Positions 7,802 to 16,879 of a stretch of DNA of 64,000 bases are shown here, piece after piece; position 1 is the first letter of the stretch, and each line of letters starts with the position of its first letter. The translations under genes were made by a program, and so were the position numbers. A model generated the notes under the pieces. That model was not told the DNA's origin and did not search any database. It was given only the letters and a program-made list of their open reading frames with translations. Origin of the DNA: Bacteroidales bacterium. GTDB taxonomy: Bacteria; Bacteroidota; Bacteroidia; Bacteroidales; JAADJA01. Location of the stretch: the NCBI GenBank assembly GCA_016783885.1, contig JADHVR010000008.1, forward strand, positions 1 to 64,000. The letters run 5' to 3'.

Positions 7802-8167
7802 ATGGAAGAAAAAAGATATTGCCTCGAATGTAAGGAACTCTTAAAGGGCAGAACCGATCAGAAATTCTGTTCGGATTACTGCCGCAACGCATACAACAAC
7901 CGCAAAAGAACAGGACATAAACAGCTTGTCCGCCGCATTGATAAGATTTTACATAACAACAGGAATGTCTTAAGCGAATTATGTCCGCAAGGCAAAAAAA
8001 CCATTTTTAAATTCGATCTCGCCTCAACCGGTTTTGATTTCAATTATTTCACAAATATTTACAGAACCAAAAAAGACGTTGTCTATTATTTCTGTTACGA
8101 TTACGGCTTTAGTTACCTGAAAGAAAAAGATAAAATCCTTATTGTTAAAAAAGAAGAATATATTTGA
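7802..8167 (+). CDS. zinc-ribbon protein (DUF2116-like)
   Basis: A 121-residue protein with an N-terminal treble-clef or zinc-ribbon motif: C8xxC11 (YCLECKELL) and C24/C28 (KFCSDYCRNAYNNR). The pattern resembles the MYND-like/DUF2116 ribbons seen in small Bacteroidota proteins. The basic segment after it (NNRKRTGHKQLVRR) may contact nucleic acid. The remaining 80 residues form an unknown alpha/beta domain. It has its own promoter and shares TAACCG-type upstream motifs with ssb 380 bp further on, which hints at co-regulation. A DNA- or RNA-associated role is possible but not shown. Confidence 0.75.
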   Translation: MEEKRYCLECKELLKGRTDQKFCSDYCRNAYNNRKRTGHKQLVRRIDKILHNNRNVLSELCPQGKKTIFKFDLASTGFDFNYFTNIYRTKKDVVYYFCYDYGFSYLKEKDKILIVKKEEYI

Positions 8168-8440
8168 AAAGTTTAAAGTTTCATGTTTCTGGTTTCAGGT
8201 TTTCGCCGAAAATTTTCGGGGTCAGGTTTCAGGTTTGCCACGTGAAATGCGACGCTTGCCCTGTGAAATTTGAGGTGCGAAAATATTTCAGCAGGGAAGG
8301 AGCATATTTCATCGTGGTTCAAGGTAATACCAAACCTCAAATATCAAACCTGCCCGACTATGCCCGTCCGACCGGAGTCATCCGGGCGGGTCTTTCAGGC
8401 GGGAATCAAACATCATCCTGTCTTATCCGATTAAAAATAA
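8168..8440. other. intergenic stretch without a credible gene
   Basis: Contains a palindrome CCGAAAATTTTCGG near 8207 and a GC-rich inverted repeat near 8355-8395 (GCCCGTCCG...CCGGGCGGG). Such repeats recur in Bacteroidota intergenic DNA; a related one lies at 16807-16845. The open frame through it has repeat-like, low-quality composition and is not called as a gene. Confidence 0.5.
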
Positions 8441-8499
8441 TTAAACGGTTATAATCGAAAGTAACCGCTTATTAACCGAATAATCTTTACACGCCATTA

Positions 8500-8507
8500 T
8501 AATTTTG
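8500..8507 (+). promoter_or_regulatory. TAnnTTTG -7 box, ssb
   Basis: TAATTTTG about 42 nt upstream of the ssb ATG, preceded by TAACCG-type motifs at 8446-8480. Confidence 0.55.
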
Positions 8508-8548
8508 CTTCAATAACAATTATTATTAATCATTTAAACATTAGAACT

Positions 8549-8890
8549 ATGAACACTTTAAGAAACAGAGTACAACTCATCGGAAACCTGGGAAATGATC
8601 CTGAGATCATGAATTTTGACGGAGGTAAAACTAAAGCTAAATTTTCAATGGCAACTTCGGAAACCTATAAAAAGGAAAACGGCGAAAAAGTTACCGAAAC
8701 CCAGTGGCACAACATCATAGCCTGGGGCAATACTGCTAAGATAGTGGAAAAACTCCTGAAAAAAGGCAGCGAGGTGGCTGTTGAAGGAAAGCTGACAAAC
8801 CGTTCGTATGAAGACAAAGACGGAAACAAAAAGTACATCAGCGAGGTTATTATAAATGAGATATTTTTGCCGAGGTCGGCTAAAAGCTGA
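8549..8890 (+). CDS. ssb: single-stranded DNA-binding protein
   Basis: A 113-residue SSB with one OB fold. The start MNTLRNRVQLIGNLGNDPE is the typical SSB opening. Further family features are FSMATSETYKK, ETQWHNIIAWGNTAKIVEKLLKKGSEVAVEGKL in separate strands, and YEDKDGNKKYISEVI. It binds single-stranded DNA during replication, repair and recombination. It is shorter than housekeeping SSBs (about 150 residues or more) and lacks the acidic C-terminal tail that recruits partners, ending instead in LPRSAKS. That suggests a secondary SSB of the kind carried near mobile DNA. The TAACCG-type motifs upstream match those of the zinc-ribbon gene. Confidence 0.93.
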   Translation: MNTLRNRVQLIGNLGNDPEIMNFDGGKTKAKFSMATSETYKKENGEKVTETQWHNIIAWGNTAKIVEKLLKKGSEVAVEGKLTNRSYEDKDGNKKYISEVIINEIFLPRSAKS

Positions 8891-8944
8891 TTTGAGCAGG
8901 ACTTATTGCTTCAATAGGATGTATTGAAAGTATGAATAATTAGT

Positions 8945-9236
8945 TTTTCTCGCAAAGACGCAAAGAAAACTATAATAATCTCACTCAGCTTAATAAATTC
9001 TTTGCGCCTTTGCGGTTTTGCGTGCAATTTTTTTAATACATTTATTTGTTTGATTTTTTTAATTAAATGATATTTAAATTCTATCTATGTTTTATTCTTT
9101 TGTTCTCTCTGCGCCTTTGCGACTCTGCGTTTAGAATATTTGTTTGATTGAACGCTGAGACACAGAGATGCAGAGATAATTGCCGACGATTTTTTTATCC
9201 GTGCAAATCTGTGTAATTCGTTCCGATAGCTATCGG
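8945..9236. repeat. intergenic inverted repeats
   Basis: The 507-bp gap after ssb holds two imperfect inverted repeats. CGCAAAGACGCAAAG (about 8951) pairs with CTTTGCGCCTTTGCG (about 9002). CTCTGCGCCTTTGCG (about 9108) pairs with repeats of AGAGATGCAGAG type (about 9163). An 18-bp perfect palindrome TTCCGATAGCTATCGGAA ends near 9237. These are typical dispersed Bacteroidota intergenic repeats; no gene is visible. Confidence 0.55.
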
Positions 9237-9346
9237 AATCTGTATTTTATTAAAAATCAATTGTTTAAATTTAAATCTGAATTATTCATATTCATTCTAA
9301 ATTAAAATATTTTACGAATAAAAGGTCTCCTGTCAGAGTAATATTT

Positions 9347-9354
9347 TATATTTG
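9347..9354 (+). promoter_or_regulatory. TAnnTTTG -7 box, carbohydrate cluster
   Basis: TATATTTG, 43 nt upstream of the ATG at 9398; probable promoter for the 9.4-17.7 kb genes. Confidence 0.55.
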
Positions 9355-9397
9355 TAAACTCTCAAAGGGTCTTTAGATTTTAAATATTTTATAAAGT

Positions 9398-10684
9398 ATG
9401 AATAAATTTTTGATTCTGATTCTGTGTTTACCCCTGTTAATTTCATGTAATCGTAATTCAGAACCAGATAAAAAAAAATTTAGAGCGAAGCAACGCATTT
9501 CTGTATTAAATTCACTAACAGATCAGGAAAAGGCAGAAGGGTGGGAATTATTGTTTGATGGCAAAACAACTGGCGGTTGGAGAGGTTTTAAACAGGAGAA
9601 AGTTAACGAAGGCTGGCAGGTTATTGACGGTAACCTGATTGCGCTCGGCAAAGGAGGTGACCTGGGCGGGGATATTATCACCATTGACAGGTTTGAAGAC
9701 TTTGAACTATACCTTGAATGGGCTATTTCGGAAGGAGGGAACAGCGGGATATTTTTTCATGTATTAGAAGGGGATTATCCTACGGTTTATGCCACAGGCC
9801 CTGAATACCAGTTAATAGATGATGTTGGCTTTTCGCAAAAACTTGAAGAATGGCAAAAGACCGGCGCCAATTACGCTATACATAATGCTATCGGTATAAA
9901 GCTAAAACCAGTTGGTGAATTTAATACCTCCGGGATAAAAGTTAAAGACGGCTTTGTTGAACACTGGCTGAATGGGGAAAAGATTGTTGAATATGAATTA
10001 TGGACAAACGACTGGAACGAACTGGTAAAAAATTCGAAATGGAATGACTATCCCGGTTACGGTCTTGCGAGAAAAGGGCATATTGGATTGCAGGATCATG
10101 GCAGCGTTGTGAAATTCAGAAATATTAAAGTCAGGGATTTGACTGATTATGGGAAGCCGTTGTTTAATGGTGTGAACTTAGATGGCTGGAAAATTCACGG
10201 AACAGAAAAATGGTATGTGGAAAATGGTGATTTGATTTGTGAAAGCGGACCGGATAAGAAATACGGTTACCTTGCCACAACCAACTCATATAAGGATTTT
10301 ATTCTTCGATTGGAATTTAAACAGGAAGCTGATGGAAACAGTGGAGTCTTTTTCAGGTCATCACTCAATGGAATAAAAATAAGCGGTTGGCAGGTGGAAG
10401 TGGCGCCCCGTGGAAATGACACAGGCGGGATATATGAATCGTATGGAAGGGGATGGCTTGCACAAATCCCGGAGGAAAAGGAAAATATATTAAAAGAGGG
10501 TGAATGGAATGACCTGGTGATTCTAATTAAAGGCGACAGGGTTATGACATGGCTTAATAATGAACTTATGACCGACCTTAGCGATGCAAAAATAGGAGAG
10601 GCAGAGGGAGTCGTAGCATTACAAATTCATGACGGGGGAGGCATTAAGGTTAGATGGAGAAATATTTTTATCAGGGAATTTTAA
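9398..10684 (+). CDS. lipoprotein with two DUF1080 (3-keto-glycoside hydrolase family) domains
   Basis: A 428-residue envelope lipoprotein. The signal peptide MNKFLILILCLPLLISC has its lipobox cysteine at 17. Two DUF1080 (3keto-disac_hyd) domains follow in tandem. The first runs about 45-235, opening with WELLFDGKTTGGWRGF and ending VKFRNIKVRDL. The second runs about 240-428, opening with LFNGVNLDGWKIHG and ending VRWRNIFIREF. The family has a concanavalin-like jelly-roll fold, and characterised members hydrolyse 3-keto-disaccharides or glycosides. With the three Gfo/Idh/MocA oxidoreductases downstream it suggests oxidation followed by cleavage of a glycoside. The actual substrate is unknown. 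Many family members carry one domain; this one has two. Confidence 0.88.
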   Translation: MNKFLILILCLPLLISCNRNSEPDKKKFRAKQRISVLNSLTDQEKAEGWELLFDGKTTGGWRGFKQEKVNEGWQVIDGNLIALGKGGDLGGDIITIDRFEDFELYLEWAISEGGNSGIFFHVLEGDYPTVYATGPEYQLIDDVGFSQKLEEWQKTGANYAIHNAIGIKLKPVGEFNTSGIKVKDGFVEHWLNGEKIVEYELWTNDWNELVKNSKWNDYPGYGLARKGHIGLQDHGSVVKFRNIKVRDLTDYGKPLFNGVNLDGWKIHGTEKWYVENGDLICESGPDKKYGYLATTNSYKDFILRLEFKQEADGNSGVFFRSSLNGIKISGWQVEVAPRGNDTGGIYESYGRGWLAQIPEEKENILKEGEWNDLVILIKGDRVMTWLNNELMTDLSDAKIGEAEGVVALQIHDGGGIKVRWRNIFIREF

Positions 10685-10775
10685 TATGAAACACTCATGT
10701 TTTTTGTATTGAGACACACTAGGGGATGATTAAACGTGAGAGGCAAATAGTTGACGTGTTACAAAATTTAATCAG

Positions 10776-11258
10776 ATGAATAAGAATAATTATTCAAGTT
10801 TTCAGCTTTTCTGGCTAATTGCACTCAGAGTTTTGATAGGATGGCACTTTTTGTACGAAGGAATAGCCAAACTTTCAAATCCCAACTGGTCAGGCGTTGG
10901 TTATCTCCTGGACTCCGAAGGGTTTTTAAAGGAGTTTTACTTAAACCTGGCAAGTAATCCGGTTCTTTTAAAAACTGTTGACTTTTTGAATATCTGGGGA
11001 CTGATAGCAATCGGACTTGGATTGATCCTCGGTGTTTTTTCAAGAATAACCGTAATTGCAGGAATTATCCTTCTGGCACTGTATTACTTTTCGCATCCGC
11101 CATTCATAGGCTTAAAGTATTCCCTGCAAATGGAAGGAAGTTATTTGATAGTGAATAAAGTTCTTATTGAATTAATTGCATTGGCTGTGCTATTCGTGTT
11201 CCCAACCGGCAATAAAATCGGGCTGGACAGAATAATTTTTTCACACGGAAAGAGCTAA
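10776..11258 (+). CDS. DoxX-family membrane protein
   Basis: A 160-residue inner-membrane protein with four predicted transmembrane helices. The opening LFWLIALRVLIGWHFLYEGIAKLSNPNW matches DoxX in separate parts: RVLIGWHFLYEG, then KLSNPNWS. Helices follow at about 65-85 (NIWGLIAIGLGLILGVFSR), 88-108 and 130-150. DoxX proteins are linked to quinone or redox chemistry. Members with this N-terminal pattern often sit beside Gfo/Idh/MocA and DUF1080 genes in Bacteroidota. It may couple sugar oxidation to the respiratory chain, but this is inferred from neighbours. Confidence 0.82.
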   Translation: MNKNNYSSFQLFWLIALRVLIGWHFLYEGIAKLSNPNWSGVGYLLDSEGFLKEFYLNLASNPVLLKTVDFLNIWGLIAIGLGLILGVFSRITVIAGIILLALYYFSHPPFIGLKYSLQMEGSYLIVNKVLIELIALAVLFVFPTGNKIGLDRIIFSHGKS

Positions 11259-11430
11259 GGGTTCTACTGGGAATTTCATGGATTAATGATAGAATGATAA
11301 AATGATGAAAATTAATCGTACTGGAATATTAAAAATATTTAAGCATTTAATCATTTTCGCATTAACGCATTTACGCATTTAATCATTTTCATAAAAATAA
11401 CAGTAGAATCGAAATAAGTGCCTAATTTAA

Positions 11431-13023
11431 TTGGAAACAATGGAAGATCATAAAGCAAATAATACAAACCGGAATCCTGATAAAGAAAAAAAGCTTGGAA
11501 GAAGAGATGTTATCAAAGGGCTTGCTACCATACCGGTACTCGGTGCATTTATTTACAGTTGGTATAAAAAGCAAAAATTCGACCGGCTTTTAAAGAAAGC
11601 CATACAGGAAGAGATCAGCCTGGATGCGGTTAATCCGGTGATTAATCCCGTCGTTACCAACAAAAAACAGATTCGTCTGGGGATTATCGGCTGTGGTGGT
11701 CGCGGACGAGACTTGTTAAAAGCAGCAGGTTTTGTTCATCCCGAAACTATTGATTCATGGAAGGAAGGAGCATTGACAAATAAAACAGACAAACGTTACC
11801 ATGATTATCTTGAACAGGAAGATATTAATGTAGTTGTCAACGGTATCTGCGATATTTTTGATATAAATGCCGAAAAAGGTATGATAGCCTGTGCCAACAA
11901 AAGCAAAGAAGATTCCGGTGGTAATATTGGTGTCAGACCCAGAAGATACAGAACATACAAAGAGCTTCTTGCTGCCAATGACATTGATGCCGTGATCATT
12001 GCCACGCCCGACCACTGGCACGGAACCATGACCATAGAAGCAGCAAGGGCAGGCAGGCATGTTTATTGCGAAAAACCAATGACGTGGACTGTACTGGAAA
12101 CTTATGAAGTTGTGAAAGCTGTTAAAGAAAACAATATCGTTTTCCAGCTTGGTCATCAGAACCGGCAAAATGAAAGCTATTTTAAAGCAAAAGAGGCTAT
12201 TAATAAAAATATTCTGGGAAACATTAATTTAATTGAAGTAACCACTAACCGAAATTCCCCAACGGGTGCATGGGTATATCCAATCCCTGAGGAAGCCGGG
12301 CAATATAACATTGACTGGGAACAATTCATCGGGCCAGCTCCTCCTCATAAGTTCAGCCTGGAAAGATTTTTCCGTTGGCGTTGCTGGTGGGATTACAGCA
12401 CAGGACTTTCAGGCGATCTGTTCACACATGAGTACGATGCTATGAACCAGATACTCGGTTTGGGAATACCTCATTCTGCTGTTTCATCAGGAGGAATTTA
12501 TTATTTCAAGGATGGCAGGACTGTGCCGGATGTCCTTAATACGGTTTTTGAATATCCTGACAGGGATTTTTCATTGGTTTACAGCGCTTCCCTGGCAAGC
12601 GACAAGAAAAGAGGAAGGGTGATAATGGGGCATGATGCATATATGGAGGTCGGAAGAGACCTTAAAATATATGTTGACAAAGGCTCAACAAAATATAAGG
12701 AAAAATTAGAGGAAGGTATCATTGATCCGTCTCTTCCACTGTATTCCTTTACACCGGGCATGAAACAGGTGGATGCGATAACCTCTCCAACCGAACAATA
12801 TTTTGCAGGAAGGGGATTGCTTTATACATACAGAGGAGGAAAGCGTGTGGATACAACACACCTGCATATTAAGGAATGGTTAGACAGCATACGTTGCGGA
12901 ACACAACCAAGCTGTAATATTGACAGGGGATTCGAAGAAGCAATAACTGCCCATATCGGCACAATAGCTTACAGGGAAAACAGGAAAGTATTTTGGGATG
13001 TTGATAAGCAGGAAATAGTGTAG
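11431..13023 (+). CDS. Gfo/Idh/MocA-family oxidoreductase, Tat-type N terminus
   Basis: A 530-residue NAD(P)-type oxidoreductase. A twin-arginine-like segment (GRRDVIKGLATIPVLGAFI, residues ~24-42) suggests export or membrane tethering. The Rossmann loop is GIIGCGGRGRD (~85). The catalytic EKP motif is in HVYCEKPMTW (~213). Oxidoreductases of this class use a tightly bound or free nicotinamide cofactor to oxidise or reduce sugars. WRCWWDYSTGLSGDLFTHE resembles the tryptophan-rich C-terminal domain of envelope-associated members. It lies between DoxX and the TIM-barrel gene on the same strand. A role in 3-oxidation of glycosides is likely from context; the substrate is not known. Confidence 0.88.
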   Translation: METMEDHKANNTNRNPDKEKKLGRRDVIKGLATIPVLGAFIYSWYKKQKFDRLLKKAIQEEISLDAVNPVINPVVTNKKQIRLGIIGCGGRGRDLLKAAGFVHPETIDSWKEGALTNKTDKRYHDYLEQEDINVVVNGICDIFDINAEKGMIACANKSKEDSGGNIGVRPRRYRTYKELLAANDIDAVIIATPDHWHGTMTIEAARAGRHVYCEKPMTWTVLETYEVVKAVKENNIVFQLGHQNRQNESYFKAKEAINKNILGNINLIEVTTNRNSPTGAWVYPIPEEAGQYNIDWEQFIGPAPPHKFSLERFFRWRCWWDYSTGLSGDLFTHEYDAMNQILGLGIPHSAVSSGGIYYFKDGRTVPDVLNTVFEYPDRDFSLVYSASLASDKKRGRVIMGHDAYMEVGRDLKIYVDKGSTKYKEKLEEGIIDPSLPLYSFTPGMKQVDAITSPTEQYFAGRGLLYTYRGGKRVDTTHLHIKEWLDSIRCGTQPSCNIDRGFEEAITAHIGTIAYRENRKVFWDVDKQEIV

Positions 13024-13091
13024 GGAGTGGAGCGCGGAGCATGGAGCATGGAGCATGGAGTATAAAGAATAAATTATAAATGTGAAAAAAA

Positions 13092-13940
13092 ATGATTACG
13101 AGAAGAAACTTCGTAAAAGGAATTTCTGCAACCTTTGCGGCAAGTATGGTGCTCCCACTGAGATTATCAGCATTTCCATCCGGAAAGATTATTGGCATAC
13201 AGCTCTATACGTTGCGGGATCAAATCAAAGATGATTTCGAAGGCACTTTACAAAAAATAGCCGACATTGGCTATAATGCGGTTGAAGCCGCCGGATATGC
13301 CGATGGTAAATTCTATGGGTTTACTCCTGTGGAGTATAAAAAAATCACTGAAGATAAAGGATTAATACCTCAAAGTTCTCATACGGGCATCAACCTTCAG
13401 AATGTTGACCGGGTGATTGAAGATACACTCGAAGCAGGCATGTCTTATATTGTATTGCCTTATATAAGTCAGGACAAAAGGAAAACCCTTGATGATTACA
13501 AAAAACTGGCTGAGGAGTTCAATCAAATAGGAGAACGCTGCAAAAAGTCAGGATTGCAGTTCGCTTACCATAATCATGCTTTTGAATTTGAAAAAACGGA
13601 CGAGATAATACCTTACGACATTTTACTGAACCGGACAGAAGCGGAATTTGTTACAATGCAGCTTGATTTATACTGGATGATTTATGGTGGATGTGAACCG
13701 CTTGACTATTTTAAGAGATATCCGGGCAGGTTTGAACTATGGCATGTTAAAGATATGGATTATACAGATAAACGGGAGTCAACTGAGATAGGGCAGGGGA
13801 GGATTGATTTTGAAAAGATTTTTGCAGCAAAGGATAAAGCCGGCATGAAGTATTACTACCTTGAGCAGGAATCGTTTAAAATTCCACCGTTCGAGAGTAT
13901 TGCTATTAGTTTTAATTATTTGAATAATTTACAGTATTGA
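13092..13940 (+). CDS. sugar phosphate isomerase/epimerase-like TIM barrel, Tat-type signal
   Basis: A 282-residue protein of the xylose-isomerase-like TIM barrel family (AP endonuclease 2 fold). The N terminus MITRRNFVKGISATFAAS is a twin-arginine signal with a following hydrophobic stretch, so the enzyme is probably exported. Family features are GIQLYTLRDQ near the start, YHNHAFEFE (~157; metal-site strand), LDLYWMIYGG, LWHVKDMD, and a final YYLEQES. Such proteins isomerise or epimerise sugars and in DUF1080 clusters are thought to process 3-keto sugars. It starts 68 nt after the oxidoreductase gene. Substrate unknown. Confidence 0.87.
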   Translation: MITRRNFVKGISATFAASMVLPLRLSAFPSGKIIGIQLYTLRDQIKDDFEGTLQKIADIGYNAVEAAGYADGKFYGFTPVEYKKITEDKGLIPQSSHTGINLQNVDRVIEDTLEAGMSYIVLPYISQDKRKTLDDYKKLAEEFNQIGERCKKSGLQFAYHNHAFEFEKTDEIIPYDILLNRTEAEFVTMQLDLYWMIYGGCEPLDYFKRYPGRFELWHVKDMDYTDKRESTEIGQGRIDFEKIFAAKDKAGMKYYYLEQESFKIPPFESIAISFNYLNNLQY

Positions 13941-14037
13941 TATTAGATAATTTTGAAATGATAAAATGATAAAATAATTGAATGACAACATTTACACATT
14001 TAATCATTTACGCATTTAATCATTATAAATAAAAACA

Positions 14038-15096
14038 ATGTCTGAAAAGATCATAAACACTGCCATCATAGGTTTCGGGCTATCGGGGAAAGTGTTCCAC
14101 GCGCCATTTCTGCATACACATTCCGGGTTTAACCTGAAAAAGATAGTTGAAAGACATAATGATGAATCCGTGAAAATTTATCCTTATGTCGAAATTGTAC
14201 GGGATTTTAAAGATATACTTACTGATCCCGATATCGATCTAATTGTCGTTGCCACACCAAATACCTTGCATTTCCCGATGGTTAAGGAAAGCCTCCTTGC
14301 AGGCAAGCATGTAGTTGTTGAAAAGCCGTTTACTCCAACTTCCAAAGAGGCTGAAGAATTGATTAATATTGCACAGACGGTAAAGCGTAAAATATTTGTT
14401 TACCATAACAGGAGATGGGATGGCGATTTCTTAACTATAAAAAAGATGCTAAAAAATAAACTTCTCGGTAATCTGACAGAATATGAAGCACATTTCGACC
14501 GTTTCAGTCCGGAAATAACACCCGGCGCCTGGAGGGATAAAGACAAGCCGGGCGGAGGTATCTTGTTTGATCTTGGTTCGCATTTGATTGACCAGGCATT
14601 GCAATTATTTGGTAAACCGGAAAGTATTTACGCCGATATTCAGGCACAGCGAAAAGGCAGCAAAGTAGATGATTATTTTAAACTAAACCTGTTTTATCCT
14701 CAACTAAAGGTCATTCTTACCGCAGGCATGATGGTAAAAGATCCCGGACCGAGATTTATTATCCATGGAAGTAATGGTTCATTTTTAAAATATGGAATTG
14801 ACCCGCAGGAAGAAAATCTTGTTAAAGGGTTGATGCCCGATACGGATGATTGGGGAACTGAAAAGCCGGAAAACGGAGGAATAATAAGCACAGTAATAGA
14901 TGGCCTTCATTTTGACGGTCGCATTGAAACGGAACCAGGTTGCTATCAGGAATTTTACGAAAACGTTTATGATGTAATTGTTAATAATCAGGAGATGGCT
15001 GTAAAACCTGAGGACGCAAGGGATGTGATCGGAATTATTGAACTGGCTTTTGAAAGTAATAAGAGAAAGATGGGTATAAAGGAAATAAGGGTATAG
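14038..15096 (+). CDS. Gfo/Idh/MocA-family oxidoreductase, cytoplasmic
   Basis: A 352-residue oxidoreductase without a signal peptide. The Rossmann motif GFGLSGKVFHAPFL (residues ~12-25) and the catalytic EKP in HVVVEKPFTPTSKEAEE (~94) are intact. YHNRRWDGDF (~122) and GGILFDLGSHLIDQALQLFG (split across ~177-197) are family hallmarks. The pattern closely resembles the YdgJ/YhhX/scyllo-inositol-dehydrogenase branch. It is likely to act on the sugar or keto-sugar released by the exported enzymes of this cluster. A spacer rich in CATTTAATCATT repeats precedes it. Confidence 0.88.
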   Translation: MSEKIINTAIIGFGLSGKVFHAPFLHTHSGFNLKKIVERHNDESVKIYPYVEIVRDFKDILTDPDIDLIVVATPNTLHFPMVKESLLAGKHVVVEKPFTPTSKEAEELINIAQTVKRKIFVYHNRRWDGDFLTIKKMLKNKLLGNLTEYEAHFDRFSPEITPGAWRDKDKPGGGILFDLGSHLIDQALQLFGKPESIYADIQAQRKGSKVDDYFKLNLFYPQLKVILTAGMMVKDPGPRFIIHGSNGSFLKYGIDPQEENLVKGLMPDTDDWGTEKPENGGIISTVIDGLHFDGRIETEPGCYQEFYENVYDVIVNNQEMAVKPEDARDVIGIIELAFESNKRKMGIKEIRV

Positions 15097-15266
15097 GGGA
15101 AATAAGGTTAATATGGTTTAGTTAAAAATAGTTTTGTAGATAGTATGAATAGATTCGTTTGCTGTATTTTCAAATTTTTAATTAATTTCGAGGGTTTATA
15201 AATAGTTCATCCCGAAGTTTCGGGATTCGGAAAAAAGAAATAAAAATCATAAAATCAGATAAAACA

Positions 15267-16754
15267 ATGAACAAAAAAGAAAAAAACACTATAAGCCGCA
15301 GGCGCTTCATTGGTAACGTGGCAGCAGCAACTGCCGGTTTAACTGTTTTACCCAATTATGTGATCAGTGGTCTGGGACACAGAGTGCCGGGCGATAAGCT
15401 GAACATTGCAGCAGTTGGGATCGGTGGAGTTGGAGCAACCAATGTTCGTAATTGTTCAGGAGAAAACATTGTGGCACTTTGCGATGTTGACTGGGATTAT
15501 GCAGCTGGTACTTTTGAGAAATATCCGGGTGCAAAAAAATACAAGGATTATCGCAAAATGTTTGATGAAATGGGCGATTCTATTGATGCCGTTATTGTTG
15601 CAACGCCTGATCATACACATGCAATAGTCGCCGCTGCCGCCATCAGGATGGGAAAACATGTTTATGTGCAAAAACCACTCACTCATACAGTTTATGAATC
15701 AAGGCTGTTGACCGACTTAGCCCGTGAATACAAGGTTGCCACGCAAATGGGTAATCAGGGTAATTCGGGAGATGGCATCAGGAAGACCTGCGAGTGGATA
15801 TGGGATGGAGCTATCGGTGAGATCACTGAAGTACATGCCTGGACCAATCGCCCTATCTGGCCACAAGGGCTTGAACGTCCGACTGAAACTCCTTCCGTAC
15901 CTCCTACACTTGCCTGGGATTTGTTCATCGGACCTGCTCCATGGCGTCCTTATCATCCTTCTTACACTCCCTGGAACTGGCGTGCATGGTGGGATTTTGG
16001 AACAGGAGCGCTTGGTGATATGGCTAATCATATTGTTGACCCGGCTTTCTGGTCCCTCAATCTCGGACAACCAATCTGCATTTATGGAAGCTCCACACAG
16101 GTGAACACAGAAAGCGCACCATACGCATCTATGGTACATTATGAATTTCCCGATCGCGGGAATATAGGCAATATAAAGCTGCCACCACTGAAGCTTACAT
16201 GGTACGACGGAGGTTTGTTACCACCTCGCCCTGAAGAATTGAAAGACGGGCAGATCATGGGTGACCCTAGTGGCGGGGTACTTTTTATAGGTACTAAAGG
16301 CAAACTGATGACAGGCTGTTACGGAAGAGACCCTATTCTGCTACCGGAAGAGCTTGATGAAGATTATATTCGCCCGGAACTTACTATCAGAAGAATAGAA
16401 AACGCAATGAGCGGAGGACATGAGATGGACTGGATAAGAGCATGTAAAGAAAGTCCTGATAGCAGGGTTCAAACCAGTTCGAATTTTGATTATTCGGGAC
16501 CGCTGAACGAAATGGTTGTTATGGGTAACCTCGCTATCCGTCTGCAGGACCTGAAAAGAAAGCTAATGTGGGATAGTGAGAATATGAAGATCACAAATAT
16601 TTCGGATGAAGATGAGATCAGGGTTGTAACAACGGATAAATTTACAGTGATCAACGGACACCCGCATTTTGATACGCAATACGCTACCATTGCTGCCAAA
16701 CCTGCTGCTGAGGAATATATCAAACATAAGTACAGGGAAGGATGGGAGTTATAA
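15267..16754 (+). CDS. Gfo/Idh/MocA-family oxidoreductase, Tat-exported
   Basis: A 495-residue exported oxidoreductase. The twin-arginine signal is SRRRFIGNVAAATAGLTVLP (residues ~11-30). The Rossmann loop is AVGIGGVGATNV (~49). The usual EKP is QKP here (HVYVQKPLTHTV, ~135), a substitution often seen in this envelope branch. A Trp-rich segment (WDLFIGPAPWRPYHP, then WNWRAWWDFGTGALGD) forms the C-terminal substrate domain. Together with the similar protein at 11431-13023 it probably oxidises or reduces extracytoplasmic glycosides or keto-glycosides. Confidence 0.88.
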   Translation: MNKKEKNTISRRRFIGNVAAATAGLTVLPNYVISGLGHRVPGDKLNIAAVGIGGVGATNVRNCSGENIVALCDVDWDYAAGTFEKYPGAKKYKDYRKMFDEMGDSIDAVIVATPDHTHAIVAAAAIRMGKHVYVQKPLTHTVYESRLLTDLAREYKVATQMGNQGNSGDGIRKTCEWIWDGAIGEITEVHAWTNRPIWPQGLERPTETPSVPPTLAWDLFIGPAPWRPYHPSYTPWNWRAWWDFGTGALGDMANHIVDPAFWSLNLGQPICIYGSSTQVNTESAPYASMVHYEFPDRGNIGNIKLPPLKLTWYDGGLLPPRPEELKDGQIMGDPSGGVLFIGTKGKLMTGCYGRDPILLPEELDEDYIRPELTIRRIENAMSGGHEMDWIRACKESPDSRVQTSSNFDYSGPLNEMVVMGNLAIRLQDLKRKLMWDSENMKITNISDEDEIRVVTTDKFTVINGHPHFDTQYATIAAKPAAEEYIKHKYREGWEL

Positions 16755-16806
16755 AATAATTATCGTCATTGCGAACTGAAAGGCAGGATAAAGTGGTAGG
16801 AGTGAA

Positions 16807-16845
16807 GCCCGTCCGAACCGGACAAGGGCGGGCAATCTGTTTTTT
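16807..16845 (+). terminator. candidate intrinsic terminator
   Basis: GTCCG-AAC-CGGAC inner stem with GCCC...GGGC outer pairing, followed after a short spacer by TTTTTT. It lies 53 nt past the oxidoreductase stop. A related GC-rich repeat near 8355-8395 means it may instead be a dispersed repeat. Confidence 0.4.
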
Positions 16846-16879
16846 AATAATTCAACTAATTAATATAAATACTAAAAAA

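Noticed and set aside
8164-8454. 96-residue open frame after the zinc-ribbon gene
   Set aside because: Low-complexity, repeat-rich stretch with palindromes; the amino-acid pattern is not protein-like.
7697-8480. TAACCG motifs as replication iterons
   Set aside because: Too few and irregular, and no initiator gene is nearby; ssb alone does not make an origin.
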